A stretch of 38,760 nucleotides of DNA. It comes from Martelella mediterranea. GTDB taxonomy: Bacteria; Pseudomonadota; Alphaproteobacteria; Rhizobiales; Rhizobiaceae. The position numbers and the translations under genes were made by a program. Position 1 is the first letter of the stretch; each line of letters starts with the position of its first letter. The DNA lies in NCBI RefSeq assembly GCF_004342225.1, contig NZ_SMAR01000036.1, positions 1 to 38,760 of the forward strand, given 5' to 3'. This document shows positions 8,901 through 16,468 of the stretch, in pieces. Below the pieces are notes generated by a model that was not told the origin of the DNA, searched no databases, and saw nothing but the letters and a program-made list of their open reading frames with translations.

Positions 8901-9834
8901 AGCGGCGCCATTAGTCGTTTCTCCTTCCGCCGCAATCACTGCTGCCAATAGCGTGCTGTCCTGCCCTGCCTTCGAGACAACAGGCGTAATGATGGACGAA
9001 GGCTCATGTGTCTGGAGCCGGGTGCTTGGTGGCGAGACGACGCAAACCGGTCACGGCGATTCTTCCGGATTCACCAAATCGGTTGGCGGGCTTCAGTTCG
9101 GCGGTCAAAAAGCTTTGGATGAGGGGTGGTTTCTCGGTGGAGGGCTGACCTATGAAAGCAGCTGGTTCCGGAACGACGCAGGTTCCGAGAAGATGGAACA
9201 ACAGTCTTTTACCGGTGCTGTTGCGCTCAAAAAAGAAATGGGGCCATGGCTTTTCGGTCTGGTTGGCGGCGCGGGTTACAACTGGGGCGAATCCAAACGC
9301 TACATCAACCTCGACAGGTTGTCGGCCACCGCGCGGGGCGAGCCGGATTCGGCGATGCTCTTTGCCCGTGCCCGCGCATCCTATCAGTTCGGTTTTGATG
9401 ATCAGTATTATATGCGCCCGAAGGTGGATCTCGATGTCATCAATATGCATCAATACGGTTACACCGAAGCTGGCGCCGGAGCGTTGAACCTTATCGTCGA
9501 TGGTCATTCGGACACTGCTTTTGGTATAACGCCAGGTGTCGAATTCGGGGCGCGTATACCGTTTATGGAAGACTGGCCAGCACGGCTTTACGGTGATATC
9601 GGCGTATCGTTCCTGACATCCGATGAATGGGAGACTACGGCACGGTTTGCCGGCCTTTCATCCATGGACAGTTTCTCTACCTTCTCGCCGATTGCTGATA
9701 CTGTCGGTCATGTCTCACTGGGGCTTGATCTGGCGAAGCGTCAGGGTATGGAGCTGAAGTTTGAGTATAATGGTTCTTTCGCGGAAGACTATCAGTCTCA
9801 TATCGGCTCTTTGAGGTTCGGATACCGTTTCTGA
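2932..9834 (+). CDS. Giant repeat-rich autotransporter adhesin-type protein (type Va)
   Basis: About 2300 residues from ATG 2932, chosen because GGAG sits 5 bases upstream; the frame is open further left to another ATG at 2833. The layout is an extended signal peptide ending near AYAQA, a passenger of about 1950 residues, and a C-terminal beta-barrel of about 277 residues ending in aromatic GYRF. The passenger has at least 16 repeats centred on QSIGGGGG (nucleotides 4684-7760, mean spacing about 204 bp), preceded by about eight decayed versions. A Cys pair with intervening FETTG and EGSCVW marks the linker to the barrel. Such proteins export their passenger across the outer membrane as a beta-helix, often for adhesion or autoaggregation; substrate is unknown here. 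A TIGR03032-like gene follows after 125 bp. Confidence 0.92.
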   Translation: MVAEKQHAPSANLSVSKQDRKQVCRKGRWIASSVLFHTTALAGTLAGVPVPFYARGYVRAYAQAVCNPSSTANYINADISKTTFSCTISSSSTVETPQYAYGGSYTFYQSLRDISIAGYYNVRYYKRQVSPQQGLNISINNNADIRVGASTETQSIITTSTASKYLYGMGATQSGGISAVSRGGNNWNPVYSSNADSYKDLGGDGGAVTITSSGSVTSTVGGGIYALSRAGDAIAAVYGADGGAVNVTVSGDVNGATSGVVAISQAGVSSDIVYPGSGTSSPTAAGTGGDVTVQIYGSVSATQAGPAVLAASYGGHTKRAENVLSRLAYVEYCCAPVDLGSGGNGGSATLQLGSSEKAFSGKISSVASGSIGKHTVARSSGAALSAISLGGNGVYFYSDYSGVSYFGSGGDAGEAKIEITATSEAQIETKGDASPAILVQSAGGRAAKGGNYSFVGGDGGSVYSTLQGGGAIQTSGDSSIGIIAQSLGGSGRSTLDNSSYGQAGSGGKVNVTTDFAITTNGNYAHGILAQSAASAYGYGIFSFSGDGKVVWGDTSSSSTGSSAVVVTNHGSIETYGVDAHGIVAQSIGGGGGLLTSTAALSANQNGALTTSNYQTIGGGAGSADGANVEVTNYGSISTHGGTSETASDTEQKVVLSGGIAILAQSIGGGGGNNNGSGAIGSIGGDSGSSGGSGSNGGTVTVSNSGALTTAGPEAHGIVAQSIGGGGGTGRNGNGFFFTVGGTGGGGGDGGEITITNAAKIITSGDHASGVIAQSIGGGGGQGGSATSWGLGFSSAVGGSGGQGGDGGTVTFTENSSNYISTKGYNAPGIVLQSIGGGGGTGGAAKSYSTAPLFSMSFATGGTGGEGGKGGDVYGHSAGTVKTAGTDSPAVVVQSIGGGGGQGGSASAKAMAIGIPISESLKSISFSVAVAHGGKAGAGGDGGTAQGFVDPGALIKTYGDGAVGMIVQSIGGGGGQGGDSTAAAGAASIQGLLDTISDGTAELSGENIGLNLDFSHGGSGGSGGSGGFAYGHIEGALQTAGNFADGLIVQSIGGGGGHGGAGESDSITTFGDSTFTLGVSLGGSAGNGGSGGVAKGGLRTGASIVTSGPNSNALVVHSIGGGGGIGGGGSGDLDADTTISIGLGATGGDGGTGRSVYAWNGGTITTSGDSSSGIVAQSIGGGGGLGGSGTSSVSHSGALGEREKSVLEKEAEEGPKVEAKFDITIKNSMNVKTGADGGVGGDGGAVYVGIGSAGGDKISGTTKTEGSFSEGVLAQSIGGGGGQAGVSSNKSMSGASFLQQSISVPLFTVSSVEKNSSGLYIGASNGSAGSGGPVTVYASNISTSGFGSNGVLAQSVGGGGGKALSTGYAVKDVYVKFGSTGESSDDRDAGSVNIQTLTDTKIVTTGDNANAILAQSIGGGGGFAGIALGNYNTVSDESISGVISSTFGGGSDNGNADGKDVSINHYGYISTTGKRSIGIAGQSISGGGGFLTAAANNFDNAGFVQKQAPASADKVDIAVKENASIVTSGDGAFGILAQTVSGGGGVSADLAQKLNAYYRNYGQLFENSDQYYGGKSGNAEQTGYVTVTVDGSVSTSGKYAHGIVAQAVGGSGGIFLQNGKTYAGTLANFNNEQDPKVSGNVQSGNLEVTINGSVEVSDPTSWGVWAQATGVSMTLTVGNDGVLSGSTAAASNGDYNGGAVYSSGADRTVLMQYNHGTVTGNVVRHRFSSSASAADGVVRTTASAGSNLFVNQGTGTFVTGHIADAGGILNAGNINPGGEWNTIQTRVTGDLLGIGTFDSGSAYDASDLGLSGTFSPFSYFKRSNRIDWRTENSSKGGLLTGLDVDMENDTADKVLVEGDFAGTWGIDVNANALLPHRRTEFLTTKGEDTGTFSALSSLVFDFTDVTKSEDGWHGFSVDDAHFVGNGVSLGRNAGEVSRAMQQAWDKISDGSSAEIRFADDEISLGQAFGAFHQAEPETFSDMLLELASQTAAAPLVVSPSAAITAANSVLSCPAFETTGVMMDEGSCVWSRVLGGETTQTGHGDSSGFTKSVGGLQFGGQKALDEGWFLGGGLTYESSWFRNDAGSEKMEQQSFTGAVALKKEMGPWLFGLVGGAGYNWGESKRYINLDRLSATARGEPDSAMLFARARASYQFGFDDQYYMRPKVDLDVINMHQYGYTEAGAGALNLIVDGHSDTAFGITPGVEFGARIPFMEDWPARLYGDIGVSFLTSDEWETTARFAGLSSMDSFSTFSPIADTVGHVSLGLDLAKRQGMELKFEYNGSFAEDYQSHIGSLRFGYRF
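4684..7765 (+). repeat. In-frame QSIGGGGG repeat array in the passenger
   Basis: Sixteen units with the core (A/V)QSIGGGGG start near 4684, 4921, 5089, 5248, 5425, 5608, 5830, 6076, 6277, 6457, 6751, 6988, 7171, 7372, 7540 and 7744. Each is preceded by a T(S/T)G(D/N)-type strand and followed by glycine-rich loops with GG.GG. Synonymous codons differ freely between units, so the repeats are old and protein-level, not recent DNA duplications. The last three units are diverged (SISGGGG, TVSGGGG, AVGGSGG). Confidence 0.85.
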
Positions 9835-9959
9835 TTCTGATGTCCAGCCAGTGGTTATTGTCTTCAGGAATTCAAGCTGCTTGTCTTCGCTGAGGCGACA
9901 AAGAGACATCCGGCAGTCGCTTTATAGATCGAACACTTTGAACAAAACGGGATATCCGA

Positions 9960-11141
9960 ATGCCTGATGAGACTGCCGCCGAATTGGCTAAAGACCATGT
10001 CAACGGCGCCGAAAGCGATACGGCCTTGCCAGAGCGAGCCGATGCACCTGAGGCGAAGGTTGATCCCTCGGTACTTCAAACGAACGTAACATGCTCGCGC
10101 GGATTTCCGCAGTGGCTGGCAATGCATAATTGTTCAGTCGCTTTTACGTCCTATCAGACGGGGCAGCTTTTTCTGGTTGGTACCCTGCCGAACGGTTCAC
10201 TGTCTCTGCATCAACGCAACTTCGTGCGTGCCATGGGGCTGATTGGTGACTCACAGCGCCTGCTTCTGGCGGGACTGGCACAGATCTGGCGATTTGAGAA
10301 TGTGCTGGGGCCGAATGAGCGCGCGAATGGCCAGTTTGACAAGCTTTATGTCCCGCGTCGCGGTCAGACGGTTTCTGACCTGGATGTTCATGAACTTGGC
10401 ATTGATGCTGCCGGTCGGCTTATCTTTGCCAACACACGATATTCGTGTCTTGCAACAGATAGTGTTGTCCATTCATTCAAGCCCGTCTGGCGTCCGCCTT
10501 ATATATCGAAACTTGCTCCGGAGGACCGCTGTCATCTGAACGGACTGGCGATGGAAAATGGCGTGCCGCGATTTGTGACCTCCGTTTCGACAACCGATAT
10601 CGTTGATGGCTGGCGAGAGCACCGTCGTGATGGCGGTGTTGTTGTGAATGTTGAAACAGATGAGATCGTCGCTGAAGGCCTTTCGATGCCGCACTCACCG
10701 CGCTTGCATGATGGCGCCCTGTGGTTTCTTGATTCCGGAAATGGTTACCTCACACGACTCGACCTTGAGAACCATATGCGCGAACGGGTGGCCTTCTGTC
10801 CCGGATTTCTGCGCGGCCTGTCTTTTCACGATGGACATGCCTTCGTCGGACTTTCGCTTGCGCGCCGTGAAGGCGTTTTTTCCGGCCTCAATCTTCAAAA
10901 TGAGCTTGAACAACGCAACGCCGAGGCGTGGTGTGGGTTGCAGATCGTGAACACGTCCAATGGTGACATCGTTGAATGGCTCAGGCTCGATGGCGGGATC
11001 AAGGAGCTTTTCGATGTTCGGGTTCTTCCCGGTGTCCGCTGTCCCATGGCCTTGCCGACATTTGGCCCGGAGCTTGCCAGCTTCATCACGATAGAAGCCC
11101 CGGATCAGCCACTGTCAGAGCGTGGATGGATACCCGGGTAA
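9960..11141 (+). CDS. TIGR03032-family protein of unknown function
   Basis: A 393-residue soluble protein with no signal peptide or membrane segment. Conserved-looking blocks include FVRAMGL near residue 90, YVPR, DVHELG, CHLNGLAM, SMPHSPRLHDG, FLDSG, CPGFLRGL and FVGLS, which match my memory of the TIGR03032 family and suggest a beta-propeller-like fold built of repeated blades. No catalytic activity is established. It follows the giant autotransporter by 125 bp on the same strand, so co-transcription and a role in its maturation or modification are possible but not shown. Start ATG 9960 has a weak GGGA site. An imperfect hairpin follows the stop. Confidence 0.8.
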   Translation: MPDETAAELAKDHVNGAESDTALPERADAPEAKVDPSVLQTNVTCSRGFPQWLAMHNCSVAFTSYQTGQLFLVGTLPNGSLSLHQRNFVRAMGLIGDSQRLLLAGLAQIWRFENVLGPNERANGQFDKLYVPRRGQTVSDLDVHELGIDAAGRLIFANTRYSCLATDSVVHSFKPVWRPPYISKLAPEDRCHLNGLAMENGVPRFVTSVSTTDIVDGWREHRRDGGVVVNVETDEIVAEGLSMPHSPRLHDGALWFLDSGNGYLTRLDLENHMRERVAFCPGFLRGLSFHDGHAFVGLSLARREGVFSGLNLQNELEQRNAEAWCGLQIVNTSNGDIVEWLRLDGGIKELFDVRVLPGVRCPMALPTFGPELASFITIEAPDQPLSERGWIPG

Positions 11142-11148
11142 ATCGACG

Positions 11149-11174
11149 GAGCCGGTACTTTATCGACCGGGCTC
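11149..11174 (+). terminator. Possible weak terminator
   Basis: GAGCCGGT can pair with ACCGGGCTC with one bulged base, 7 bp after the TIGR03032 gene stop. There is no T-run, so termination is uncertain. Confidence 0.3.
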
Positions 11175-11237
11175 ATGCTTATCTTTGAAACAGGGTAACA
11201 AAGCTGCTTCGCATATCTCTTCTTTTCTTGTCTCATG

Positions 11238-11262
11238 CGTTATGCAATATAACTACATAACG
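11238..11262 (+). promoter_or_regulatory. ModE box (molybdate operator)
   Basis: A dyad CGTTATG-N11-CATAACG lies 19 bp before the modE start codon. The right arm with its flank, CTACATAACG, matches what I recall of the Escherichia coli modA operator. Molybdate-bound ModE is expected to bind here and shut off the whole operon, including its own gene. Confidence 0.8.
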
Positions 11263-11281
11263 CTAACCAGAGGTCGGGACG

Positions 11282-12085
11282 ATGAGCAGACTTTCACCGG
11301 CATTGACATTCGAAACCGCTTCCGGCGATCGGGCCGGGGAGGCGCGCTTTCAGCTTCTGGCTGAAATCGACCGGCTTGGGTCGATCTCTGCGGCGGCCAA
11401 GGCAACCGGCTTTTCCTACAAGGGCGCCTGGGACGCGGTGAATGCGATGAACAACCTGTTTCCACGCCCGCTGATCGTCAAACATGCCGGTGGCTCCAGC
11501 GGCGGTGGCACAGAGGTGACGGAAGAGGGCAGGCGCGCGCTTGCCGCACACCGCCAGCTGACGGCAGCGCTTGGCGATGTCATGGCGCGGCTGGAGACGG
11601 TAATCTCTGAAGCGCCGGGCCTTTCCTTCCCCAGTGAGAACATGTTCTGGAGCCCTTTTATGCGAACAAGTGCGCGTAACAGCTATCACGGCGTGATCGA
11701 GGCCGTATCCCACGGCGCTGTCAATGCCGAAATCCTCCTCAGGATCGCTCCTGACGTAACGATTGCCGTGATCGTCACCGAGCCGAGCGTTGCCAATCTC
11801 GGGCTTGAGCCCGGCCGTGAGGCCTATGCGCTCATCAAGGCATCGACACCGATCCTGCTGGAAGATGGCAACAATGTTCTCTCGTCTGCCCGCAACCGGA
11901 TCAGCGGCACGGTCGTGTCTGTGGAACCTGGCGCTGTCAACGCGGAAGTGGTGCTTGATATCGGCGGCGGCAAGACGCTTTGCGCCATCATTACGGCCAA
12001 GAGCGCTGAGGCGATGGCGATTCTTCCCGGTAAGCGCATGACCGCGCTGATCAAGGCCTCGCAGATCATTCTGGCGCTCGGCTGA
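11282..12085 (+). CDS. modE: Molybdate-responsive repressor ModE
   Basis: A 267-residue protein with the complete ModE architecture: an N-terminal winged helix (residues about 18-85, including GSISAAAKATGFSYKGAWDA) and two tandem Mop/TOBE domains (about 138-198 and 203-265, each with AVNAE and IKAS motifs) that bind molybdate. In ModE, oxyanion binding switches the dimer to DNA binding. It is the first gene of a four-gene operon with modABC and sits behind its own operator, so negative autoregulation is likely. In Escherichia coli modE is divergent from modABC; here it is co-directional. The ribosome site AGAGG precedes ATG 11282 well. Confidence 0.95.
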   Translation: MSRLSPALTFETASGDRAGEARFQLLAEIDRLGSISAAAKATGFSYKGAWDAVNAMNNLFPRPLIVKHAGGSSGGGTEVTEEGRRALAAHRQLTAALGDVMARLETVISEAPGLSFPSENMFWSPFMRTSARNSYHGVIEAVSHGAVNAEILLRIAPDVTIAVIVTEPSVANLGLEPGREAYALIKASTPILLEDGNNVLSSARNRISGTVVSVEPGAVNAEVVLDIGGGKTLCAIITAKSAEAMAILPGKRMTALIKASQIILALG

Positions 12086-12118
12086 AGACCTGTGCCCATT
12101 TCGAAAAAGGGAATCTCC

Positions 12119-12868
12119 ATGAAAACGATACTTTCACGGCTTGCGGTCGCAGCCATCATCCTCATGCCAGGCTTTGCCAGTGCCGCTGAAATCAACGTGG
12201 CGGTTGCCGCAAACTTCACCGACGCCGCCAAGGATATTGCAGCGGCTTTTGAAGCTGAAACCGATAACACCGTGGTCTTGTCCTTCGGCTCAACCGGTAA
12301 GCTTTTTGCCCAGATTGCTAATGGTGCGCCCTTCGACGTCTTCCTGGCTGCCGATCAGGCGCGGGCAAAGAAGGCAGTGGAAGACGATTATGCCGTTGAA
12401 GGCAGCGCATTCACCTATGCCATCGGCAAGCTGGTGCTTTTCAGCGAAAACAAGAGCCTTGTGGATGACAGCGGCGAAGTCCTGACGAAGCCGGATAGCT
12501 TTTCACGGCTTGCCATCGCCAATCCGGCGTCAGCACCTTACGGCGCTGCCGCGGTCGAGACGCTGAAGGCGCTCGGCGTTTACGGCGTGACGGAGGAAAA
12601 GCTCGTGCAGGGCGACAGTATCTCGCAGACCTTTCAGTTTGTCGCCACCGGCAATGCCGAACTTGGCTTTGTCGCGCTCTCGCAGGTGATTGGCAGCGAT
12701 CATGGATCGAAATGGCTGGTGCCCGCCGCGCTTTATACCCCGATCCGTCAGGACGCCGTTTTGACGAATGAAGGCGCGGATGACGAAACAGCGAAGGCCT
12801 TTATCGATTTTATGAAAGGGGATACCGCCAGAACGATCATCGAGAGCTATGGTTATGCCGTTGAATAA
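12119..12868 (+). CDS. modA: Periplasmic molybdate-binding protein ModA
   Basis: A 249-residue periplasmic binding protein that delivers molybdate (and tungstate) to ModBC. The signal peptide MKTILSRLAVAAIILMPGF ends around ASAA; the mature part starts with NVAVAANFTDAAKDIA, followed by SFGSTGKL and PFDVFLAAD, the usual oxyanion-binding loops. I chose ATG 12119 over an in-frame ATG at 12092 because AAAAAGGGA lies just upstream and because this gives a normal signal peptide. It follows modE by 33 bp and precedes modB by 43 bp, in one operon. Confidence 0.95.
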   Translation: MKTILSRLAVAAIILMPGFASAAEINVAVAANFTDAAKDIAAAFEAETDNTVVLSFGSTGKLFAQIANGAPFDVFLAADQARAKKAVEDDYAVEGSAFTYAIGKLVLFSENKSLVDDSGEVLTKPDSFSRLAIANPASAPYGAAAVETLKALGVYGVTEEKLVQGDSISQTFQFVATGNAELGFVALSQVIGSDHGSKWLVPAALYTPIRQDAVLTNEGADDETAKAFIDFMKGDTARTIIESYGYAVE

Positions 12869-12911
12869 GGCTCTTCCCGGGACATGATAAATCAGAAAGG
12901 ACCATAAGCTG

Positions 12912-13577
12912 ATGGCCGAAGCCGTTTTTCTCACCCTCAAGCTTGCGGTCCTGACCACCATTTTGCTGATGGTGGTCGGCATTCCGATTGCCTGGTGGCT
13001 GGCGCGCTCGAATGTCTGGTGGAAGGAAGCCGTCGGCGCCGTCGTTTCGCTGCCGCTGGTGTTGCCGCCGACGGTTCTGGGCTTTTACCTGCTGTTGTCG
13101 CTCGGGCCGCAAAGCCCGCTTGGGCAAGCGATCAAGTCGGTGATTGGCTTCACGCTTCCGTTCACCTTTACCGGTCTTGTCGTTGGCTCGGTCATTTATT
13201 CCCTGCCGTTCGCGGTCCAGCCGATACGCAATGCATTCGAGGCGTTCGGCGAGGAACCGCTGGAGGCGGCAGCCACGCTCAGATCCTCGCCGCTCGACCG
13301 GTTTTTTTCCGTTGCGCTGCCGCTGGCCCGGCCGGGCATCCTCACCGGCGCCATTCTCGGCTTTGCGCATACAGTTGGCGAATTCGGCGTTGTGCTGATG
13401 ATCGGAGGCAATATTCCCGGTGAAACCAAGGTGCTTTCGGTGGCAATCTACGACTATGTCGAGACCCTGCAATGGGGCAAGGCGCATGTGCTGGCCGGCG
13501 GCATGGTCGTGTTTTCTTTCATCGTCATACTTTCGATGATGCTGATTGAGCGGCGCATGCGGGAGCGGCTGACATGA
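12912..13577 (+). CDS. modB: Molybdate ABC transporter permease ModB
   Basis: A 221-residue inner-membrane permease, the usual ModB length, with about five to six membrane helices. The coupling-helix EAA-type loop ([22 protein letters not shown] region, residues about 116-137) contacts the ModC ATPase, and the conserved HTVGEFG and [10 protein letters not shown] stretches follow. The start has AAAGGA upstream. Its stop overlaps the modC start by four bases (ATGA), indicating translational coupling. Confidence 0.95.
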   Translation: MAEAVFLTLKLAVLTTILLMVVGIPIAWWLARSNVWWKEAVGAVVSLPLVLPPTVLGFYLLLSLGPQSPLGQAIKSVIGFTLPFTFTGLVVGSVIYSLPFAVQPIRNAFEAFGEEPLEAAATLRSSPLDRFFSVALPLARPGILTGAILGFAHTVGEFGVVLMIGGNIPGETKVLSVAIYDYVETLQWGKAHVLAGGMVVFSFIVILSMMLIERRMRERLT

Positions 13578-14668
13578 GCGCGCGCGACGATACGCTTTCC
13601 GCCCGTTTCAAGGGCGCGCTCGGGTCGTTCCGGCTCGATGTCGATCTTACCTTTCCGGCCAATGGCATTACCGCGCTTTTCGGGCCTTCAGGCTGTGGCA
13701 AGACCTCGCTATTGCGGTGTTTTGCCGGTCTCAACCGCCTGGATGACGGGGATTTTTCCATCGAGGGAGAAGTCTGGCAGGATGGGAAAACTTTCCTTCC
13801 GTCGCATAAAAGGGCCATCGGCTATGTCTTCCAGCAGGCCAATCTGTTCCCGCACCTTTCCGTGTCCGACAATCTGGCCTTCGGCTTGAAGCGGCTTGCG
13901 CGCGGGGAGCGCGAAGCGGCGGCCAGGCGCTTCGATGAGCTGGTCTCTTTGCTGGGCATTGGCCATCTTTTAGACCGGGCACCACGCAAGCTTTCCGGCG
14001 GTGAGCGCCAGCGTGTTGCCATCGGCCGGGCACTGTTAACCGCGCCGAAACTGTTGCTGATGGATGAGCCTCTGTCGGCACTCGATTTCGAGGCCAAGCG
14101 TGAAATCCTGCCTTATCTCGAGAGCTTGCGAAAAAATCTTTCAGTGCCGGTGCTTTATGTCACCCATGCGCCCAACGAAGTGGCCCGGCTTGCAGATCAT
14201 ATCGCGGTCATTGAAAATGGCTGCGTCCTTGCTTCCGGCCCCTTGACGGAAACGCTGGCGCGCCTCGATCTGCCGATCCGATGGGAGGAGGGGGCCGGTG
14301 TGGCGATTGACGCCGAGGTGGCGGAAATTGATGCGCAGTGGCATCTGGCCCGCGTCGCCTTTCCCGGCGGCTCGCTCTGGGTGCGGGATCCGAAGAAGCC
14401 GGTCGGCACAAATGTGCGGGTGATGGTGCTGGCGCGCGATGTCTCGCTGGCGCTTGAGGCAAGCGAGAATGTTTCGATCGTCAACCATCTGCCGGCGACG
14501 GTGCTGGAAATAGCCGACGGTGATCACCCTGCCGTCGTCGCGGTAAAGGTGGATGTCGGCGGAACGCCGCTGATTGCGCGGCTGACGGCGCGCTCTGCCG
14601 CCCTTCTTGGGCTTGAACCGGGAAAACCGGTTTTTGCGCAGATCAAATCCGTCGCGATTGTCGAATAA
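13574..14668 (+). CDS. modC: Molybdate ABC transporter ATPase ModC
   Basis: A 364-residue ABC ATPase. Walker [10 protein letters not shown] is at residues 37-45, the Q-loop VFQQ near 92, the signature LSGGERQR near 139-146, Walker B LLLMDEP near 159-165 and the switch His in VTHAP near 195. A C-terminal TOBE/Mop domain (about 294-360) can bind molybdate and cause trans-inhibition. It overlaps modB by four bases and ends the operon. No clear terminator follows. Confidence 0.95.
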   Translation: MSARDDTLSARFKGALGSFRLDVDLTFPANGITALFGPSGCGKTSLLRCFAGLNRLDDGDFSIEGEVWQDGKTFLPSHKRAIGYVFQQANLFPHLSVSDNLAFGLKRLARGEREAAARRFDELVSLLGIGHLLDRAPRKLSGGERQRVAIGRALLTAPKLLLMDEPLSALDFEAKREILPYLESLRKNLSVPVLYVTHAPNEVARLADHIAVIENGCVLASGPLTETLARLDLPIRWEEGAGVAIDAEVAEIDAQWHLARVAFPGGSLWVRDPKKPVGTNVRVMVLARDVSLALEASENVSIVNHLPATVLEIADGDHPAVVAVKVDVGGTPLIARLTARSAALLGLEPGKPVFAQIKSVAIVE

Positions 14669-14671
14669 GTA

Positions 14672-14728
14672 TCAGATATTGCGCACGCGGATATCGATGA
14701 TCCTGTAGGCAATCTGGCGCGGCGTCAT
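14672..14728 (-). CDS. Possible 18-residue small protein
   Basis: A short minus-strand frame encodes MTPRQIAYRIIDIRVRNI, with a strong AAGGGG ribosome site 7 bases before its ATG. It sits tail-to-tail with modC, 3 bases apart. The peptide is basic and amphipathic-looking. It could be a real small protein, the decayed end of a larger gene, or chance; nothing else in the sequence decides. Confidence 0.25.
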   Translation of the reverse strand: MTPRQIAYRIIDIRVRNI

Positions 14729-14944
14729 GTCGATCCCCTTAAACCGGAATATGCTGAGCCTCGTGCAATATTTGTCTTCATACCGGCATTTGGCCTGGTC
14801 TGATCCGGATTAACCGGAACGGAGGCAGTATGTTTCCGTCGCGGTGAGTTGACTCCAGCTTACGATCATGTTGCACAAGAAGTGGAGAGCGGGGGCTGTC
14901 CACCCGATTTTTACGTTCCGACCAAGCCGAGGGGTCCTTGAATC

Positions 14945-16468
14945 GTGCAGGTCAACAAGGTCGTTATCATCTCATTGCTTCTCTGTCTGCCGATAGGTGC
15001 CTGGGGCGTGATTGCTCCTGAGCAGATGGCTGCAAGCGTTCTGGGGTTCACAGGATACTTTATGGTCGGCGCCAGTTGGTGGTGGCTGCTTCTGTGCTCC
15101 TGTTTTGTCATTCTTGCCGCATTTCTTGCGCTCGGCCCTTATGGGTCGGTTCGTCTCGGAAAGGATGATGAAAAGCCCGAGTTCTCGTTTACCTCATGGA
15201 TTGCGATGCTTTTTGCCGGTGGTATGGGCGCTGGGCTTTTGTTCTGGGGTGTTGCCGAACCGGTGACGCATTTCGAAAACCCGCCCGGCGGCATCTCACA
15301 ATCGGCAGAAGCAGCAAGGCAAGCACTGGTGATCACGAACCTGCACTGGGGGCTGCATGCGTGGTCGATCTATGGTGTTTGTGCGCTTGTGATCGCGTAC
15401 TTCACTTTCCGGCTTGAAAAGCCGCCTCTGATTTCGACGCCGCTGCGTGGTCTGTTCAGTGGAAGGTCCTCTGAAGTAGCCGCGACAACGGCTGATGTTC
15501 TGGGTGTGGTTGCAGTCGTCTTCGGGCTTGCAGGCTCACTGGCTATGGGCGCATTGCAGGTGCGTTCCGGCCTGACCTCTTTATTTGACGTTCCAGCTGT
15601 CAACAGCGTTTCTCTCATGGTGCTGGCGGCACTCTTTATCATGTACATGATCTCGACGCTCACCGGTGTTGAGAAGGGCATGAAGCTGCTTTCCGACATC
15701 AACATGGCGCTTGGTCTGGCGATGATGGCCTACATTCTCGTCATGGGGCCAACGAGCTTCATCATGGAAACCTTCGTGACGACACTTGGCTCCTATGTGT
15801 CCCAGTTTGTGAACATGTCGTTCCGTCTGTTTCCATTCGAAGGACTGACGCAGTGGTCTGCAAACTGGACACTGACCTATCTGATCTGGTGGCTCGCATG
15901 GGGACCTTTTGTCGGCGTCTTTATCGCTCGTATCTCGCGTGGTCGCACAATCCGGGAATTCTGCATGGGCGTGATTCTCATCCCCACGGTTTTCTCTGTA
16001 TTCTGGTTTGCCGTTTTCGGCGGAGCCGGCATTTATATCGAAATGTATGGTCCTGGCGGTCTGGCATCTGTCATTACGCAGGATGTTGCCGCGGCACTGT
16101 TTACATTCCTTGATTACTTCCCGTTCTCATCATTTCTGAGCATAGCGGCATTGCTGCTCATTGTGATCTTCCTTGTAACCTCAGCCGACAGTGGAACCTT
16201 CGTTCTCTCGATGATGACGACGAATGGAAACCTTAACCCGCCGTCATCGTCGAAAATCCTCTGGGGATCGCTCGTGGCTGTCATTACGGCTGCCACTTTG
16301 CTAGCAGGTTCGGTCGATGTCGCTCGCGCGATGTCAACATTGGGGGCGATACCCTTCTCGGCGATCCTGATATTGCAGATTGTAAGTTTCATGCGACGGC
16401 TGCGGAAAGACCCGTCGCGTGACAAATCCGCGCCCGAAGAAAAGACTGCAGGTGAGGTGCCGTCATGA
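14945..16468 (+). CDS. BCCT-family osmolyte/trimethylammonium transporter
   Basis: A 507-residue secondary transporter with 12 predicted membrane helices. BCCT hallmarks are GGMGAGLLFWGVAEPVTHF (residues about 91-109) and the TM8 tryptophan box with the following loop (IWWLAWGPFVG, then ARISRGRTIREF). Members import betaine, choline, carnitine or ectoine with Na+ or H+. Unlike BetP it has almost no N-terminal tail and only a short C-terminal tail, so osmosensing tail domains are absent. GTG 14945 is chosen with GAGGGG upstream. The next gene overlaps by four bases (ATGA) and encodes a double substrate-binding lipoprotein, an odd partner for a carrier that normally needs none. Substrate is not assigned. 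Confidence 0.92.
   Translation: MQVNKVVIISLLLCLPIGAWGVIAPEQMAASVLGFTGYFMVGASWWWLLLCSCFVILAAFLALGPYGSVRLGKDDEKPEFSFTSWIAMLFAGGMGAGLLFWGVAEPVTHFENPPGGISQSAEAARQALVITNLHWGLHAWSIYGVCALVIAYFTFRLEKPPLISTPLRGLFSGRSSEVAATTADVLGVVAVVFGLAGSLAMGALQVRSGLTSLFDVPAVNSVSLMVLAALFIMYMISTLTGVEKGMKLLSDINMALGLAMMAYILVMGPTSFIMETFVTTLGSYVSQFVNMSFRLFPFEGLTQWSANWTLTYLIWWLAWGPFVGVFIARISRGRTIREFCMGVILIPTVFSVFWFAVFGGAGIYIEMYGPGGLASVITQDVAAALFTFLDYFPFSSFLSIAALLLIVIFLVTSADSGTFVLSMMTTNGNLNPPSSSKILWGSLVAVITAATLLAGSVDVARAMSTLGAIPFSAILILQIVSFMRRLRKDPSRDKSAPEEKTAGEVPS

Noticed and set aside
12837-13487. A 216-residue minus-strand frame opposite modB.
   Set aside because: It is the shadow of a well-conserved permease gene and has no family features.
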